DNA from: Cheiracanthium punctorium
Taxonomy: Eukaryota; Arthropoda; Arachnida; Araneae; Cheiracanthiidae
Length of the DNA stretch: 64,000 nt
Assembly: GCA_038373885.1 (NCBI GenBank)
Contig: JAWZYV010011619.1
Span: 1,240,001-1,304,000 of the forward strand
Reading direction: 5' to 3'
Shown: piece by piece, positions 12,069 through 23,599 of the stretch
How the letters are laid out: the number at the start of each line of letters is the position of its first letter
Numbering within the stretch: position 1 is the stretch's first letter
Notes under the pieces: generated by a model
What the model saw: only the letters and a program-made list of their open reading frames with translations
What the model was told of the DNA's origin: nothing
The model's database searches: none
Program-made: the position numbers and the translations under genes

Positions 12069-12098
12069 ATACTGACTGAGACACAATGTACACTGTTT

Positions 12099-12299
12099 TT
12101 ATAGATTTAATTGCTGTGTGGCCGTTCTTTTACTTACTTGTGACTGGCTATTGAAATCAGTTTTAACAGCCTTCCACATAACCTGTTTTTCCCTATTTAT
12201 TACGGCATTCGTTAATTTATTATTTGTGATTTCTTTATATTTATGCTTACAAGCCAGCAACATTTCAATTTCATATATTATTTCACGCAGCCGCTTCAT
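12099..12299 (-). pseudogene. SANT/Myb-like DNA-binding protein fragment (PIF/Harbinger accessory type)
   Basis: From the internal Met at 12299 the frame reads MKRLREII, then LLACKHKYKEITNNKLTNAV, then MWKAVKTDFNSQSQVSKRTA. This matches the pattern of the Myb/SANT-like domain (Leu-rich helix, KYK-x-I-x-N-K-x-T-[DN]-A, W-x-x-[VI]-x-x-[ED]-FN, R-T-A-x-Q-L) common in animal genomes and in the second ORF of PIF/Harbinger elements. The domain normally continues with KYENLK-like residues; here the frame stops right after the RTA-QL motif. The open frame extends 26 codons upstream of the chosen start (to 12377), but that part has no domain character. It is convergent with the transposase fragment at 11823-12068. 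Confidence 0.65.
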
Positions 12300-12541
12300 A
12301 GAAAGAACACATTTGAAAAGTATAGAGCTTGTGCTCTTTAATGTTGCCAAAAAAGAAACTAGAATCAATCTGTCCAATCACAGACAAGCTTACAGAAAGA
12401 ATGTGACAATTTACAGATTAAACTAAACCAGGAGCAATTTTTTTGGCGAATACCGTTTATGGTTAATCCGTGTGCTAATCCTGGAACTCGTGCTACTTGT
12501 GTCTCGGGCTGACACCTAGATGGTGAATATAAGAACATATA

Positions 12542-12758
12542 CAGGGTGAATCTAAACTCGGAAATATTCGGAGACGAGCCTATTGTTTATGAAACTTGGT
12601 TAAGAAATTAGACGAACACTTCAATACTTTTCACAAAGTGATTATTACTAGATAAGTGAAAACTGCGTTTATGACCCCCCATTGTTATGTGATTCTGATT
12701 CCTTGTTATGTGCCGTATCATCCCTTAAAGTTTTGCCCAAGAGTTTAGATTCACCCTG
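12542..12758. mobile_element. Long-TIR MITE, family member 2 (internally deleted, 217 bp)
   Basis: The left tip CAGGGTGAATCTAAACTCG is intact, then the sequence jumps to the part matching 8434 onward in member 1 (TTCGGAGACGAGCCTATTG). The right TIR is complete and ends CACCCTG. TA flanks both ends (12540-12541 and 12759-12760). About 230 bp present in member 1, covering most of the left TIR, are missing. Confidence 0.85.
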
Positions 12759-13412
12759 TATATTAACTCTGCTCGTGAAAGGGACGGAACGTTGTATCTT
12801 TTTAAAAGTAAATATAGTTCTTTTATTCCTATTTGCATTTTAAATTATTTTAAATTTTATAGATTCTCTCCTGCTTTTAATGTATTTGAAGCGTTCAATG
12901 TATCATGAAGTTTTACTGTAATTCAAAATATCGTGCTCAATTACAAAATCATTTTATGGATTTTTAAAGCATACAGTATCACTTACGCACATATAAAAAA
13001 ATGCCCATCTTTCTTTCTCTATAAATACCTTTTCTTATCCAACCCTTAAAATTCAATAAATGTTTAGTTGACTTTTAACCAAAGATGAAAAAGTAACTAA
13101 ATAAACAAAAAAAGAAAAAAAAGTCATTCCATTTAAAAACGAATGCTTCACTAATAACCCCCTTATAAAAGAATTTTCGTCATTATTTTGTGCGATGACT
13201 AAAACAACAAGAACAAGAACGAAGACAACATCTTTTGAGTTGACAATCCTCCGAGGTGAAAAGAGAAATTTCAACAAACTTTGAGGGTTTACTTTCTTTG
13301 TTTTCCCCAAAAAACTCCTTAATGTCTTACATTCTCTTGAGACTTTTAGGAGTTAAGATGTATTTAGTAGCTTTTTCTCGACCATTAACATTTTGTTTGA
13401 ACTTCTGTTTCG

Positions 13413-13415
<3 letters not shown>

Positions 13416-13455
<40 letters not shown>
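13416..13455. repeat. (TA)n microsatellite
   Basis: About 20 uninterrupted TA dinucleotides. Confidence 0.95.
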
Positions 13456-13458
<3 letters not shown>

Positions 13459-13949
13459 TAGTGACTTCTTTGAACATAGTAAATTAATTTTTTGAAGTCA
13501 TTTTGTCGAAATTCTTTGGGTATAAGTGTTTCAAATGTTTTTGGGGAAATTACGTTGTGTTTAATTTGTTAAAACATCGGTATTTTAATGAAATTTCATG
13601 ACTTTTACGTTTTGAGTGGATGATGAATGTATAAAAGTTTTACATTTTAGCTGTTTATTTTATGGTTATTTACGGTAAAAACTATTTTGATGGAATTCGT
13701 GAAATCTTACGCAGTTTCATTTCGTGGAAGTCAAAATGCCATTAAGCAGCTATTTCATGCTTTCTTACTCAAAAAAGGGAATCTATTCCATTAACAAAGA
13801 AGAATCTGAAGACCATCGGCACTATAGGAACTTCGGTGTTGTATCAGCTTGTAAAAATAAATCATTATAAAGTATACTTATAATTTCAATATAACTTCTC
13901 GAGTATTAGCATAAATACGTTTCTAAATTGGTTAAACAAAATATTATGT

Positions 13950-14340
13950 GAGATGGGGCACATAATAAGAAATCAGAATCACATTGCAATGTAGGGTAAA
14001 AATTTTGTCTTCGTGTAGCTGTTAATAATCACTTTGGAACGGGTGTTGAAACAACAGTGAACTTTCCGGCCGTTGTTTGTAAAAAACTAACCTATTTTTC
14101 TCAGAAAACATGTGACTAAAATTCGCAGTTTATAAATTCCACTTTATTTCTTGGATGAGATTTTTGGAGACAAGCCCATTGTATATGAAATTTGGCAAAC
14201 ATTTCAACACTTTTCGTAAAGTGATTATTAACAGCTACATGAAGAAACGTTTTTGACCCCACATTGCTATGTGATTCTGGTTCCTTATTATGGACCCTAT
14301 CTTCAATAATATTTTCTTGAAAGAATTTATATACACCCTG
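13950..14340. mobile_element. Long-TIR MITE, family member 3 (left tip lost)
   Basis: The sequence follows member 1 from the GGGGCACATAATAAG block through TCTTCGTGTAG, the CATTGCTATGTGATTCTG part and the right tip ACACCCTG, with TA after it. The outermost left TIR (CAGGGTGAATC) is missing. Divergence is higher than between members 1 and 2, which suggests an older copy. Confidence 0.75.
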
Positions 14341-14349
14341 TATATAATC

Positions 14350-15280
14350 ATTTTGCCATTTACTGTAATAGTTCAAGAAATTCGCATACTTTAGGAATTT
14401 TTCAACACTATGTCGACAGCTGGAGTATTTTTTTAAAACTATTATTTACTTATTGATCTACTTTTATCGGAGTATTACGTTAAATGGTCCTATGTAAAGG
14501 TTAAAAGACGGCGTGCTAACAAGACGGCGTGCAAATATGAAATAGCTCTAAAAATTAGCGAGAAATTCAAGGATATTAGTCCGCTGATTTGAATTTCGAA
14601 ATTTGAAATATTTTATTGGATAACAAAAAGAAAAAAAAAACGGAAAAAACATTGTGTTTGCCATGCTTTGCGATTTTCGGCTGCATAAGATTATTTCGGG
14701 TATTAAATCCGACCAATGGATAGAAATTTCGTTTGTAAAAAATAACTGAGTAATCTTGAATAGCCATTTTTAATCAAAATATCGTATGCTATGTGAAAAA
14801 AGAAGCGAATAATTTGCTATAGTTATAAAAGTAAGGATTCATTACAACAAAGTACACCTACTTTAGATTTCGTCGAAGTGGTGGGCTTGCCCAGATTGGC
14901 AACTTTGAGCAGGTAGATTGTACAGGTTTTGTTGAAACATTAAAAAAAAGATGTAAGCAACGATAAGTGATCTTACGTTGATAAATCTCATGGTAGTTTA
15001 AACCAAAAAGGACTTTCTAATTTCTAATTCGATAAATTGAAAAAGGACTAATTTATAGATAACAAAACAAATATTAATGTACAATCAAAAGACAGTGTTA
15101 TAAAAAATACTCATAATTGATAAATACGCATACATTAAACTCATTAGCAATTTATTTACTGATTTAAATATATATTTATTTACTGAAAGTTAATGGCAAT
15201 TTTTTAGTTTGCTAACGGAAAGCTATAGATCTAACAAAGCTTAAATTGCGTTATTTATTTAAGAAAAAAACAAGGTATAT
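14350..15280. other. No gene recognised
   Basis: AT-rich DNA with no recognised element. GACGGCGTGC occurs twice within 25 bp (near 14508 and 14523) as a tiny direct repeat. Confidence 0.45.
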
Positions 15281-15283
15281 ATA

Positions 15284-15357
15284 CCTTAAATATATGTATA
15301 CCTTATAAGAAAAAAAGTATATATATGTATGTATACACACACACATATATATATGTA
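15284..15357. repeat. Mixed TA / TATG / CA microsatellite
   Basis: Alternating TATATA, ATATGTAT and ACACACACA tracts. Confidence 0.85.
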
Positions 15358-15516
15358 TAAAGTGAAGAAACATATTTTTTTGCCAAAACGATACTACGCC
15401 ATTCCGCAAGTGAATTGGGGACGTACAATACTAATAAAGAAAGTTTTATGTTTTTATGTAATGATTGATTTCTTTCGTAATTTGTGTACATCCTCTTAAA
15501 CGCGATTTTTCAACGT

Positions 15517-16040
15517 GTCTATGTCTGTTCCCAAATTTCCAGTTGTCTGTTCTATGTCTGTTCCCAAATGTCCAGATTTTTTGTCATCAAGCGTCATTAA
15601 AAAATGTTTAAGTTACTATATATTTATTCTTACATCTCCGACACTTTTTAGGACAAAATTCCCAGATTTTGTCATCACCAAACAATTTTATGAGGAACAT
15701 TTTAGTAATAAGGAATATTCTTGTACAGATATGAGTATAAATACTTAAATTTTGTATCATTTAGATTGAATGAACTGGAAATTTTAACATCCCCCTTTCT
15801 CCACACTTATCTGGACCCCTCCCATGTGAAAGCTATAGCTACGCCCGTACTGAGTATCATCTACTATGAGCTAATTTCCTATTCATTAAATTTTGTTATT
15901 TTATACAGATAGTATAGGAATCAACGTTATCATCAAGTTTATTTCCAACGGTTGTTAATTATATACTGCGTGTGTATGTGTTAATTACTATTACGCCAAA
16001 TTATATATTATAGGAGCCCTATTTGGGAACAGACATAGAC
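15517..16040. mobile_element. Element bounded by a 20-bp perfect inverted repeat
   Basis: GTCTATGTCTGTTCCCAAAT (15517-15536) is repeated exactly in reverse complement at 16021-16040. Just inside the left copy the word is partly repeated in direct orientation (TATGTCTGTTCCCAAAT near 15553). The interior also has two CCAGATTTTGTCATCA-like copies (near 15574 and 15662). The interior is 484 bp with only chance-length frames. No target duplication is evident, so the class cannot be named. Confidence 0.65.
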
Positions 16041-16049
16041 ATCTTTAAA

Positions 16050-17300
16050 ACATACCGATTGTTTTACATTAAAAAGTAATATTTGCCTCCTGCAGCGTCT
16101 CGAGAAACTAAAGAGCTTTCCACATCTTTATTACGTATAACATACATTAAATTAACATGTATTAGAGCAAACGGAAATGGACAGAAAAACTAATTAGTGA
16201 AGTAACAACAGTTTCCCCATCAACTTGTTGGTTCTAGTTCTTCTGACAAAGCACGCGAGACACAAAGCAACTTACCTCATGAATTTAATACTGCAGAATT
16301 CAAGCAGCATTCAGGCTTTGTCGGTTCAAAGAATGATGAATGTACAGTAGTTTGCTTTTGTATTTTTGCGTTTACGAAAGGCGCTCGGGCAGTTTGCGTC
16401 AGCATGCGTGACACTATGTACGGAGTTTTGAGGAAAGAAAAATGTCAAGAGTCCATTACTTGCTGTTTTGCACTTATTGCTGTGTTAATAAAGTTAAATG
16501 CTGCAGTTGAATGGTAGCTGCCAGCAGTTTTCCGTCCGGTTTTATTTGAATTCAAGTCCATTTGTTCAGTACGTTTAAGCAAAGTTTATATTGCAAAAGG
16601 TCATTTAGTTCGACAAAAGGACCTTCAGAATGCATATATTTTTTTCAATACAGTTTAAATATCGATTAGCTTAATGAATAACAAACACAGCATTCGAATT
16701 CCTAATTTTCGTACGGTTGTTGAAAATGTTCACTTTCTGTAACAAAATTATAAATATTTTAAAATAGTATTTCTATTCGAAATCCTCTAAAGTATTAGTA
16801 CATTTTCAACTACTTTCAGAAAAAAATATATACATTGTTTTTTATTTATTTACGTTACCAAATTTTAGGTAAATATTTATCTACATCTTCTAGCTATTAT
16901 TGCAAACCTTTAAATTTTATTTAAGATATGTAATAATATGTAATCAAAAAACACTCCAGAATCATTTTCAATGCAATTTCTTAATGAAATAAATACGATT
17001 CTTTTGCAAGAGTTTTCAGGTTGTTATGTTAAAATTTTAATTATTTTTCATATCTATATAAAGTATGCTACACGAGTTTGATCCACAAATTTAGAGGAGT
17101 GAGTGTAGGTATCCGGAAGATGAAAATTAACCGTAGAGCTTTGGGTCGTAAACAGTATATGCTCAGTGAAAATCGCAAAAGTACTATGGCCAAAGGAATG
17201 TGTCGAGTAGCAGCTCTGAGACGATAAGTAGAACCTTTCTCGTTTGTAAAATTTTCCAGTCGTATGGGGAAAATGAAGACAGCGAGCAAGGGTTGGTGAG
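16050..17300. other. No gene recognised; may include the decayed 5' part of the following mariner
   Basis: AT-rich sequence. Any N-terminal transposase sequence for the element at 17309 is too degraded to align by eye. The minus-strand frames of 94 and 125 codons (17054-17431) are shadows opposite the transposase remnant. Confidence 0.4.
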
Positions 17301-17308
17301 CATGTAGC

Positions 17309-17790
17309 ATGTGCATACGTGGTAGTAGTAAAAATATGTTCAGTATTAACATCTATTTTTTGAATATTATCGGTTGGTATGGTACTTTCTGCCTGAATGT
17401 TCCAATGCCCCTCAGTACCCTGTTTTTTCACAGTGTCCTTCCGGATCTATTTAAGCAAATATTATTCCTTATGCTCCAGAACGTGAGTTTCATGCAGGAT
17501 GGTGCACCAGCATATTTTTCGTTTGCAGTGCGTGACCATCTCGATGTCACGTAACCGGGGAAGGGAATTGGACATGGCTACCTGTTGCTTGTTCTCCACG
17601 CTATCCGGACTTCAGTTGCTTGAATTTCTTTCTGAAGCGACCTAAAATGACTTGTTTTTAGACACCTGCGATAGAATAGAGTATTTCACAGCACAGATCA
17701 TCGCCACTTAACCAGACATCGCCAATTCACAGGGTATGTTTGAACATGAATTGCAAGGGTTAGTCTGTTAGTGTCGGCTGTGTAATGACA
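17309..17790 (+). pseudogene. Mariner-type transposase remnant (DDE domain, frameshifted)
   Basis: The first open part reads FSINIYFLNIIGWYG, then VLPDLFKQI, then the signature FMQDGAPAYFSFAVRDHLD with the second catalytic Asp. A stop at 17552-17554 is followed by PGKGIGHG. After a one-base frame shift comes SPRYPDFSCLNFFLKRPK, the decayed form of the SPDLxPLDFFLWG motif that holds the third acidic residue, and then TPAIE. This is the order of a Tc1/mariner-superfamily transposase of the kind abundant in arthropods. Stops, a frameshift and a damaged W-P-x-R-S-P-D motif make it non-functional. The N-terminal helix-turn-helix region and the TIRs are not recognisable. Confidence 0.8.
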
Positions 17791-17799
17791 TTCCCAGCC

Positions 17800-19500
17800 G
17801 CAACCTCGAACAATTCCTTTAAAATGATTTCGATGTCTCCTTTATGATATTTGTGCGACAGTATATTATGATTGAAAAAGTCATTGTACTATTTTAACTA
17901 TGTATTTTAACTATGCATTCCTGTGCACGCTCCAGCGGCTGGGGTTTCACTGAGTAGTGGTGCACATGAGGAACATGAAATGGCTTCAAACCACATAGGT
18001 AAGCCGCTTCTGGTATAGCGAATCCTGTGCATTTTGTATCCTTTATGATGTTGATATAAGATTCAGTGTCTGCACTGCCACTCTGCTTCATGACTAATAA
18101 ATTGTTTCCTATTTAGTAATTAACTTCTTTTTTTCGATTTGAAGTCGCATATTTCATTACTACTTTTCTGATCTCCCACAAATGAGATTTGTGACTTAAT
18201 ACTCTACGTAATTTTTGCGTTCCTTTTATGACTATTATCAACCTTCTAAATTTGTAGAAAGAATTTGGCAATACTCTTTATATTCAGAGTAATTTGTTTA
18301 ATTTTCAAGTAAATCCTTTTCAAAACAAAACGTATGTGTTTGGAAATTTATGAATCTAATTGACATTTTAAGTAAGACCGTGCGTATAAATGCAAAAGAA
18401 AGAGACTTTTTTTTTTGTCTGCAATTTTACAAATTCTGAAAATTTCTATATGTATCTTAGTATCAAGTTTTGTAAAAACTGTCTACAAATCATATCGCTT
18501 TGTTTCTGTTATCTTTTCTTTCTTTTGTATGATTTCCTTTTATAATTGTTTTTAAAAATAGTCGTAAAATGTCGAAATCTTTCATAAATTAAAAAAAATG
18601 TCAAAAGACTTCTTAATTTTTCTGATGCAGATATTTAGGTAGTACTGTTGTTTCCTCAATGGTATACATTGGACAGACGTGATCTTTACCTTATCTCTTC
18701 TCTATGATTAAGACATGTGTGAGAAAAGAATACTGTTATACTACTACTGCTCTCATATATTTGTTGCGTTAAATTTACATTATAAAAAACAAATCGTGGT
18801 GCTCCTCGAAAATTTAAATGAACTAGAGTAATATGTCTTATATATAGTTGTTGCATTTTGGCGAAAATTAAATACAATAAATGAAGCACTTCAAACAATT
18901 GATAAACGAATAAGGATATTTGTTATTTTAGTTTCATTTCATGACAGAATACTTAAAAATATGGAATAATGCATGCATTGATAAGTGCTTGAGATAAAGT
19001 AAAAGCAAGGAAAATAGAATAACTAATTTTCAAAATATGGTAATTGATACTCAAATCAGGACACTTTATTTTTTAAGATTTATTAAGATCTTACTGTCTT
19101 CCCCAAGGGTAAAAAATTTTCAAAATTTTAGCAATATCCTTTCTTTAAAATATTTAAAGCGATATCAGAATCCCTTTACTAATTTCTTTTCAAAGTGTTC
19201 TTTAATTGTTGTAAAATTTAAATAATGAGGATTAATAAAAATCTGTTTATTCTAGAGGGACTGTCACTGCGTTTATCAAAATAAAAGAAATTGCAAAATA
19301 TAAGTTCATCACTAGTTCATTTTTGGATTTTTTCAGTTTATTTTCATAACTTATAAGAATAATTTATTTCAAATTTTGAAAATGTGTTTTTGAAGAAACT
19401 GTGAGTTAAATTTGTGTACATTTCAAATGATATATAGTGCGTGATCTTCATGAAGCTAGACAAAATAAGTCTGATGATTTTGCATCAAATCTCTCTGTCA
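17800..19500. other. No gene recognised
   Basis: AT-rich DNA. A minus-strand frame at 17894-18091 (65 codons, Cys/His/Pro-containing) has a less AT-biased composition than its surroundings, but I cannot match it to a family and see no neighbouring exon. Confidence 0.4.
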
Positions 19501-19515
19501 CACTTTTCTTAATGG

Positions 19516-19543
<28 letters not shown>
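19516..19543. repeat. (TA)n microsatellite
   Basis: About 14 TA dinucleotides. Confidence 0.95.
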
Positions 19544-19546
<3 letters not shown>

Positions 19547-19876
19547 CTTATTTTGATTGATCCAAAATACTGTTATTGATATCCAATGAAAAAAAAAATA
19601 TTTTCTTTGACATTTTTTTCGTTGCAATTTTCTGTAGCCCAGGTGTGACATAAATGATGGGAATAATGACCGAAATGAAAAAAAAAAAAAAAATGTTTTT
19701 TAAGGACGATAAAAATGTAAAAAAAAAATAATGAATACCCGATAAATTACATTTTTTAAGTAAGAATTGCTTCTTTAGCTGTATAATAATGTTGTAAAAC
19801 TTAAAAAAAAAAATAGAAATGAAAACTAGAAAGCTAGCACAGACTAATTTTGTTCCGCTTTCTTAGGAATCACGCA

Positions 19877-19990
19877 TATATCATATAGATGTATCTATAG
19901 CTATATGTATATATTTATCTATCTATCCATATATATACATACACACACAATCATATATTTATGTATGCATTTATGTATGTATGTTTATGT

Positions 19991-20078
<88 letters not shown>
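19877..20078. repeat. Long compound microsatellite (TA/TATG/CA)
   Basis: TATC, ACAC and ATGT tracts run into two long TA arrays separated by a single phase break near 20036. The 87-codon Tyr/Ile frame across it is a product of the repeat. Confidence 0.95.
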
Positions 20079-20633
20079 GCCCAATCTCATACGATTGAAA
20101 ATAGTGTAGCCCAGGTTTTTCCCAGCCCCAGGTTTTTGCATCGGAGAAAAAGAAATGCCTATATTTAGTGAGCTACCGGTATAGATGGATAGGATTAATT
20201 AACAGATGAACAATAGAACTCAGAAAACCATTTTCCCTTTTAGTGGTAGGATCACTATCTAAATAAGTTGCTGAGACAACTGATGAGTGGACTGAAGGTT
20301 TCAGCAAATCAAGATAATGGGTTCCTACGTGTAATTTCTCTCCCTCTTCCCTTATCGCCTCTCCTTCTAACAGTTATTTATTTTCAGTGGTTTCAATTTT
20401 TGATTTTTTTTTTTTTTTAGAGTCGATGCAGATTTTATTAAACGGCGTTTTTAAAACGAATTTATACTAATTTGATTCTGTTCTTGGCGATTTGATCAGA
20501 TGAAGCGGCTTATTTTATTAATCAGTCATTTTATTAAGCGGCTGTTACAGTATAAGTGTGTATGTGAATCGTTTGCGCATAGCATTAGAGCAATGGCCAA
20601 TATTAAAAGAAAAACTCCAAAACACAATCATAC

Positions 20634-20852
20634 ATTTTTTTTTTGAATAACGGGCAGGAATTTGCCGATTAGGCATTGTCCCTTACAACGTCCCATAGGT
20701 ATGACCTTTTAATAATGGGAGCACACAGTGGGCAGTCAGCGTTACCCCCTATGAAGGAATGGACACAAAGACAACCATGCCGAGTCGGGGATCGAACCCC
20801 GGCCATCGGGAGTTGAACCCGAAACCTTTACCCGCATACAACTCGGTCGGCA
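20634..20852 (-). mobile_element. tRNA-derived SINE
   Basis: Read on the minus strand, the head at 20852-20778 folds as a tRNA-like unit. TGCCGAC pairs with CTCGGCA as acceptor stem (6 of 7), and TCGGG-TTCAACT-CCCGA forms a perfect 5-bp anticodon arm whose loop reads CAA (Leu-like). GGTTCGATCCC (plus coordinates 20788-20798) is a perfect pol III B box. A 140-bp unrelated body follows and ends in an A-tail (plus-strand T-run at 20635-20644). The order of tRNA head, body and poly-A is that of a SINE. No clear target duplication is seen. Confidence 0.75.
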
Positions 20853-20859
20853 ACAGTTT

Positions 20860-21585
20860 CAAACTTATCTGTGATGCCTTTGTCTATGTTTTAAAATGAT
20901 ATGATGCAGCATATAAATAATATTAATTGAATATATTAGCATGCCGAAATAAAAAATAACTATAGATAAATATTTTTAAAGGCATATACACATAATATAA
21001 AGGTGTATACATATGAAATTGAGAAGAAATTAACAATATTTAAATAATTAAAAGTTCAGTTATTATGAACCTTAGAATCTAAAATATAATTAACATGTGT
21101 AATATGCAAATTATCTGTATAATTTAATGGAATAGATATTTTTTTTCAAAAATATAACTAATTGTGTCTTAAACCATAAGAATATCAATTCTATAAAGAT
21201 AGTCACCACTGTCTTTTATAAAAGTCGTTAAGCAGATATTTATCGAAAGGCGTAAAACTCTTTTTAATCTCGGGCTCTATTGATGGTTCCTGCAACAAAG
21301 TTTTCTGTAATTAATTAACTTCAGTAATATAAGCTATGCCGAACATATTGGAGAATATTTAAACTGAATATTTAAGCTTTCTACTTAAATTTTGTTTGTG
21401 AATACACTTACGGAGCACTAATTTACTTATTAACTCTAAAATAAAAGGCTTAAACTATTTAATTTTCAGTTAATTAAAATATATAATCTAATTCATAGTG
21501 TAATAGTAAAATGCTTCTAACTCTTAATTGGTTTTATTAAAATGATTTTAAGTAAAATATGCTTATGTTTATATCGTTACATTTT
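20860..21585. other. No gene recognised
   Basis: AT-rich DNA between the SINE and the Helitron, with no repeat structure I can identify. Confidence 0.45.
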
Positions 21586-21588
21586 ACT

Positions 21589-22034
21589 CTAGCTACTACC
21601 CGCGACTTCGTCCGCGTCGTCTTCAGGATTAGATCCAGAGAGAAATGAAGCATGTGTGTATAGCAAATTTGTTTGCGTTATTGACACAAAAGTGACTGTA
21701 TTTATGTATTATTTATTTTTTACTTATTTTAAAGTAAGTATAATACGTCTTATATGCAGAGTTACTAAATTTACATCCCCCCCACGCATTTAGCGAATGG
21801 AGACGCCAAATGCGTGGAAAAAAGACAATATTTGTGAATTGTTTTCGTTAAAACATAGTGTTTTTGCATATTATAGGAGCAGTGTTTTTCTTTTGCGCGA
21901 TAGAACGTAGCCTATATATTAATCCAGGTGTTTAACTGCCTTTATTCCAAAATTCATCCAAATCCGTCGAACCGTTTCAGCGTGAAAGAGTAATAAACAT
22001 ACATACAAATATTTGCATTTATATATTAGTAGGA
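21589..22034 (-). mobile_element. Non-autonomous Helitron C (446 bp)
   Basis: On the minus strand the element begins TCCTACTAATATATAAATGC, preceded by A, followed by a GTATGTTTATTACTCTTTCA region, the usual opening of a widespread arthropod Helitron group. The other end reads CGCGGACGAAGTCGCGGGTA and then ends in CTAG. The CGCGGAC/GTCGCGG part is the terminal hairpin. The base after CTAG is A instead of the usual T, so the exact 3' border may be mutated. There is no coding capacity. Confidence 0.75.
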
Positions 22035-22039
22035 TTCGT

Positions 22040-22725
22040 AGGATATGAAAATTTATGGACTTTAAGAAACACATTAGGACTTAAAATAAATAAAATCTTT
22101 GCGAAAAAACACACATAAAATGATACTAATAACAAGACACGATCGTTTCGAAGGAAAATGTATTCAGTATTCGTCAAAGCTCTTCGTCTCACGAAACAGT
22201 GGGAACTGAAAAAGATAAACAAAAAAGCATGTTGCCACTTGGAAAAAAGAAAAGGAGAGAAACCACGGAGAATAAAGGAAAAGGGGAAAAGGGGATGGGA
22301 TAAAAAGAAAAGGATAAAATAAGGACAAACAAAAATACATGAATAAATGATTATACCAATAATAATAAAAAGCAAAAAAGAATATACGAACACAAACACA
22401 CGCAAACAAAATAAAACAAAACAGAACAAACAAAAAAACAACAATAACATAAAAACACAAATAACAATTTCTTTAATACACATACAGGAGAGCACTTTAT
22501 TTAATTCTTTTAATATTAATAAATATATTAAAATAATGATAAACATAAAGGAAAGACAGAAATACACACACAAAAAACAAACCAAAATAAAATTAAAAAA
22601 ATAATAATACTGAAAATGAAAGCTTAAAAAAAAATAAAGAAAGAAATAAGAAAACTGGCAGCAGAAGAGAAAAGGGGGGTTGGGGTTGGAGGAAGAAAGT
22701 GAATAGAACCTTAAAACAACATCTT
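22040..22725 (-). other. Purine-rich tract (plus strand), probably 3' flank of the Penelope-like element
   Basis: The plus strand is A/G-rich for nearly 700 bp, so the minus strand yields a long Phe/Leu/Cys-rich frame (263 codons, 22019-22810). That composition is an artefact of a pyrimidine tract, not a membrane protein. Its position directly after the retroelement's stop fits an untranslated 3' region. It ends next to Helitron C. Confidence 0.45.
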
Positions 22726-23590
22726 TCAAGCAGAATGAACAAAAGGAACGGAAGAACCATCGCTCACAACGCGTACCAAGTGCTGGATAATAGAAAAATC
22801 TTCCAAACAATCAAGATGGTACAAAGACTGAAGAGTGCACAATATCTTATCCTTAAAAAAACTGAAAACGATGATTAGTATTCCAACAATGTGAGGCAAT
22901 AGAAGATTTGTAAGCTCGTGCTTAGAAACATATCTCTCATGCTCCTTGAGCCTAAATTTGAGAACTCTTCTAGTCTGACCAACATAGCCCCAAACACAAG
23001 ATCCACAAGGAATATAATAAACACCCCAATGGTTCTCAGTAGGAATAGGATCTTTAAGGGAAGAAATTTCAAGTTTATTAACAGGTTTAAATTTGACTTT
23101 GTAACCGAAATTTTTGGTAAGTTTATAAATTTTGTAACATAAACGTGAAAAGAAAGGTAGGACAATTAAATCATTCTGAAAATTAATAGTAGTAGTAGCA
23201 GTATTAGGCTTATTAAATTTATAAAGAGCTTTATCAATAATAGAGGGGCTAAAACCACGAGTGACAGCTAAGGATTTTAAGTGATTAATCTCATTATTAA
23301 GAGATGAAGAATCACAGGAAATTTTGAAAGCACGAAACACATAAGTGTAAAAAGCAGAATGTTTTTGCTGGTAAGGATAATTAGACAGGGCATGAGGAGG
23401 TAAAGAAATAGAAAAAGGTTTGGGGAAAACAGAAGTAGAGAAACCGTCAGGATTCCTAGAAACAAGAATATTTAAAAAAAGCTAAAGAATTGTCGCACTT
23501 CTTTTCTAGAGTAAACTGGATACACGGATAATAGTTTTAACACTCAAAAGTAAAGCCATAGTTCACATTTGGCACAGAAAGTATTAGCTT
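22726..23590 (-). pseudogene. Penelope-like element, RT C-terminus and GIY-YIG endonuclease (broken)
   Basis: The uninterrupted part (23340-22726, 204 residues from the first Met) contains GVYYIPCGSC at residues 106-115, GYVGQTRR at 118-125 and RLKEH at 130-134. This is the Cys-containing GIY-YIG nuclease fused to Penelope reverse transcriptases. Upstream in the same frame, without ATG, are FSTSVFPKPFSISLPPHALS and SAFYTYVFRAFKISCDSSSL, matching the RT thumb region (F-S-V-[FY]-R-K-P, then the LNxEIxxLK helix). A length change in a T-run near 23480 shifts the frame; before it lie IQFTLEKKCDNSLAFF and further decayed text. The RT palm with its catalytic Asp pair is not recognisable. The element cuts target DNA and primes reverse transcription; this copy cannot. 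Confidence 0.85.
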
Positions 23591-23599
23591 ATGTAAAAA

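Noticed and set aside
12118..12426. 102-codon plus-strand hydrophobic frame
   Set aside because: It is the complement of the SANT-like fragment, whose translation matches a known domain far better.
17054..17431. 125- and 94-codon minus-strand frames
   Set aside because: They lie opposite the mariner transposase remnant and are shadows of it.
19905..20168. Tyr/Ile repeat frame
   Set aside because: Direct translation of the TA microsatellite.
22019..22810. 263-codon minus-strand frame, the longest in the window
   Set aside because: Almost entirely Phe, Leu, Cys, Val, Tyr from a pyrimidine-rich tract. No domain, and it overlaps the end of the GIY-YIG frame and the Helitron border.
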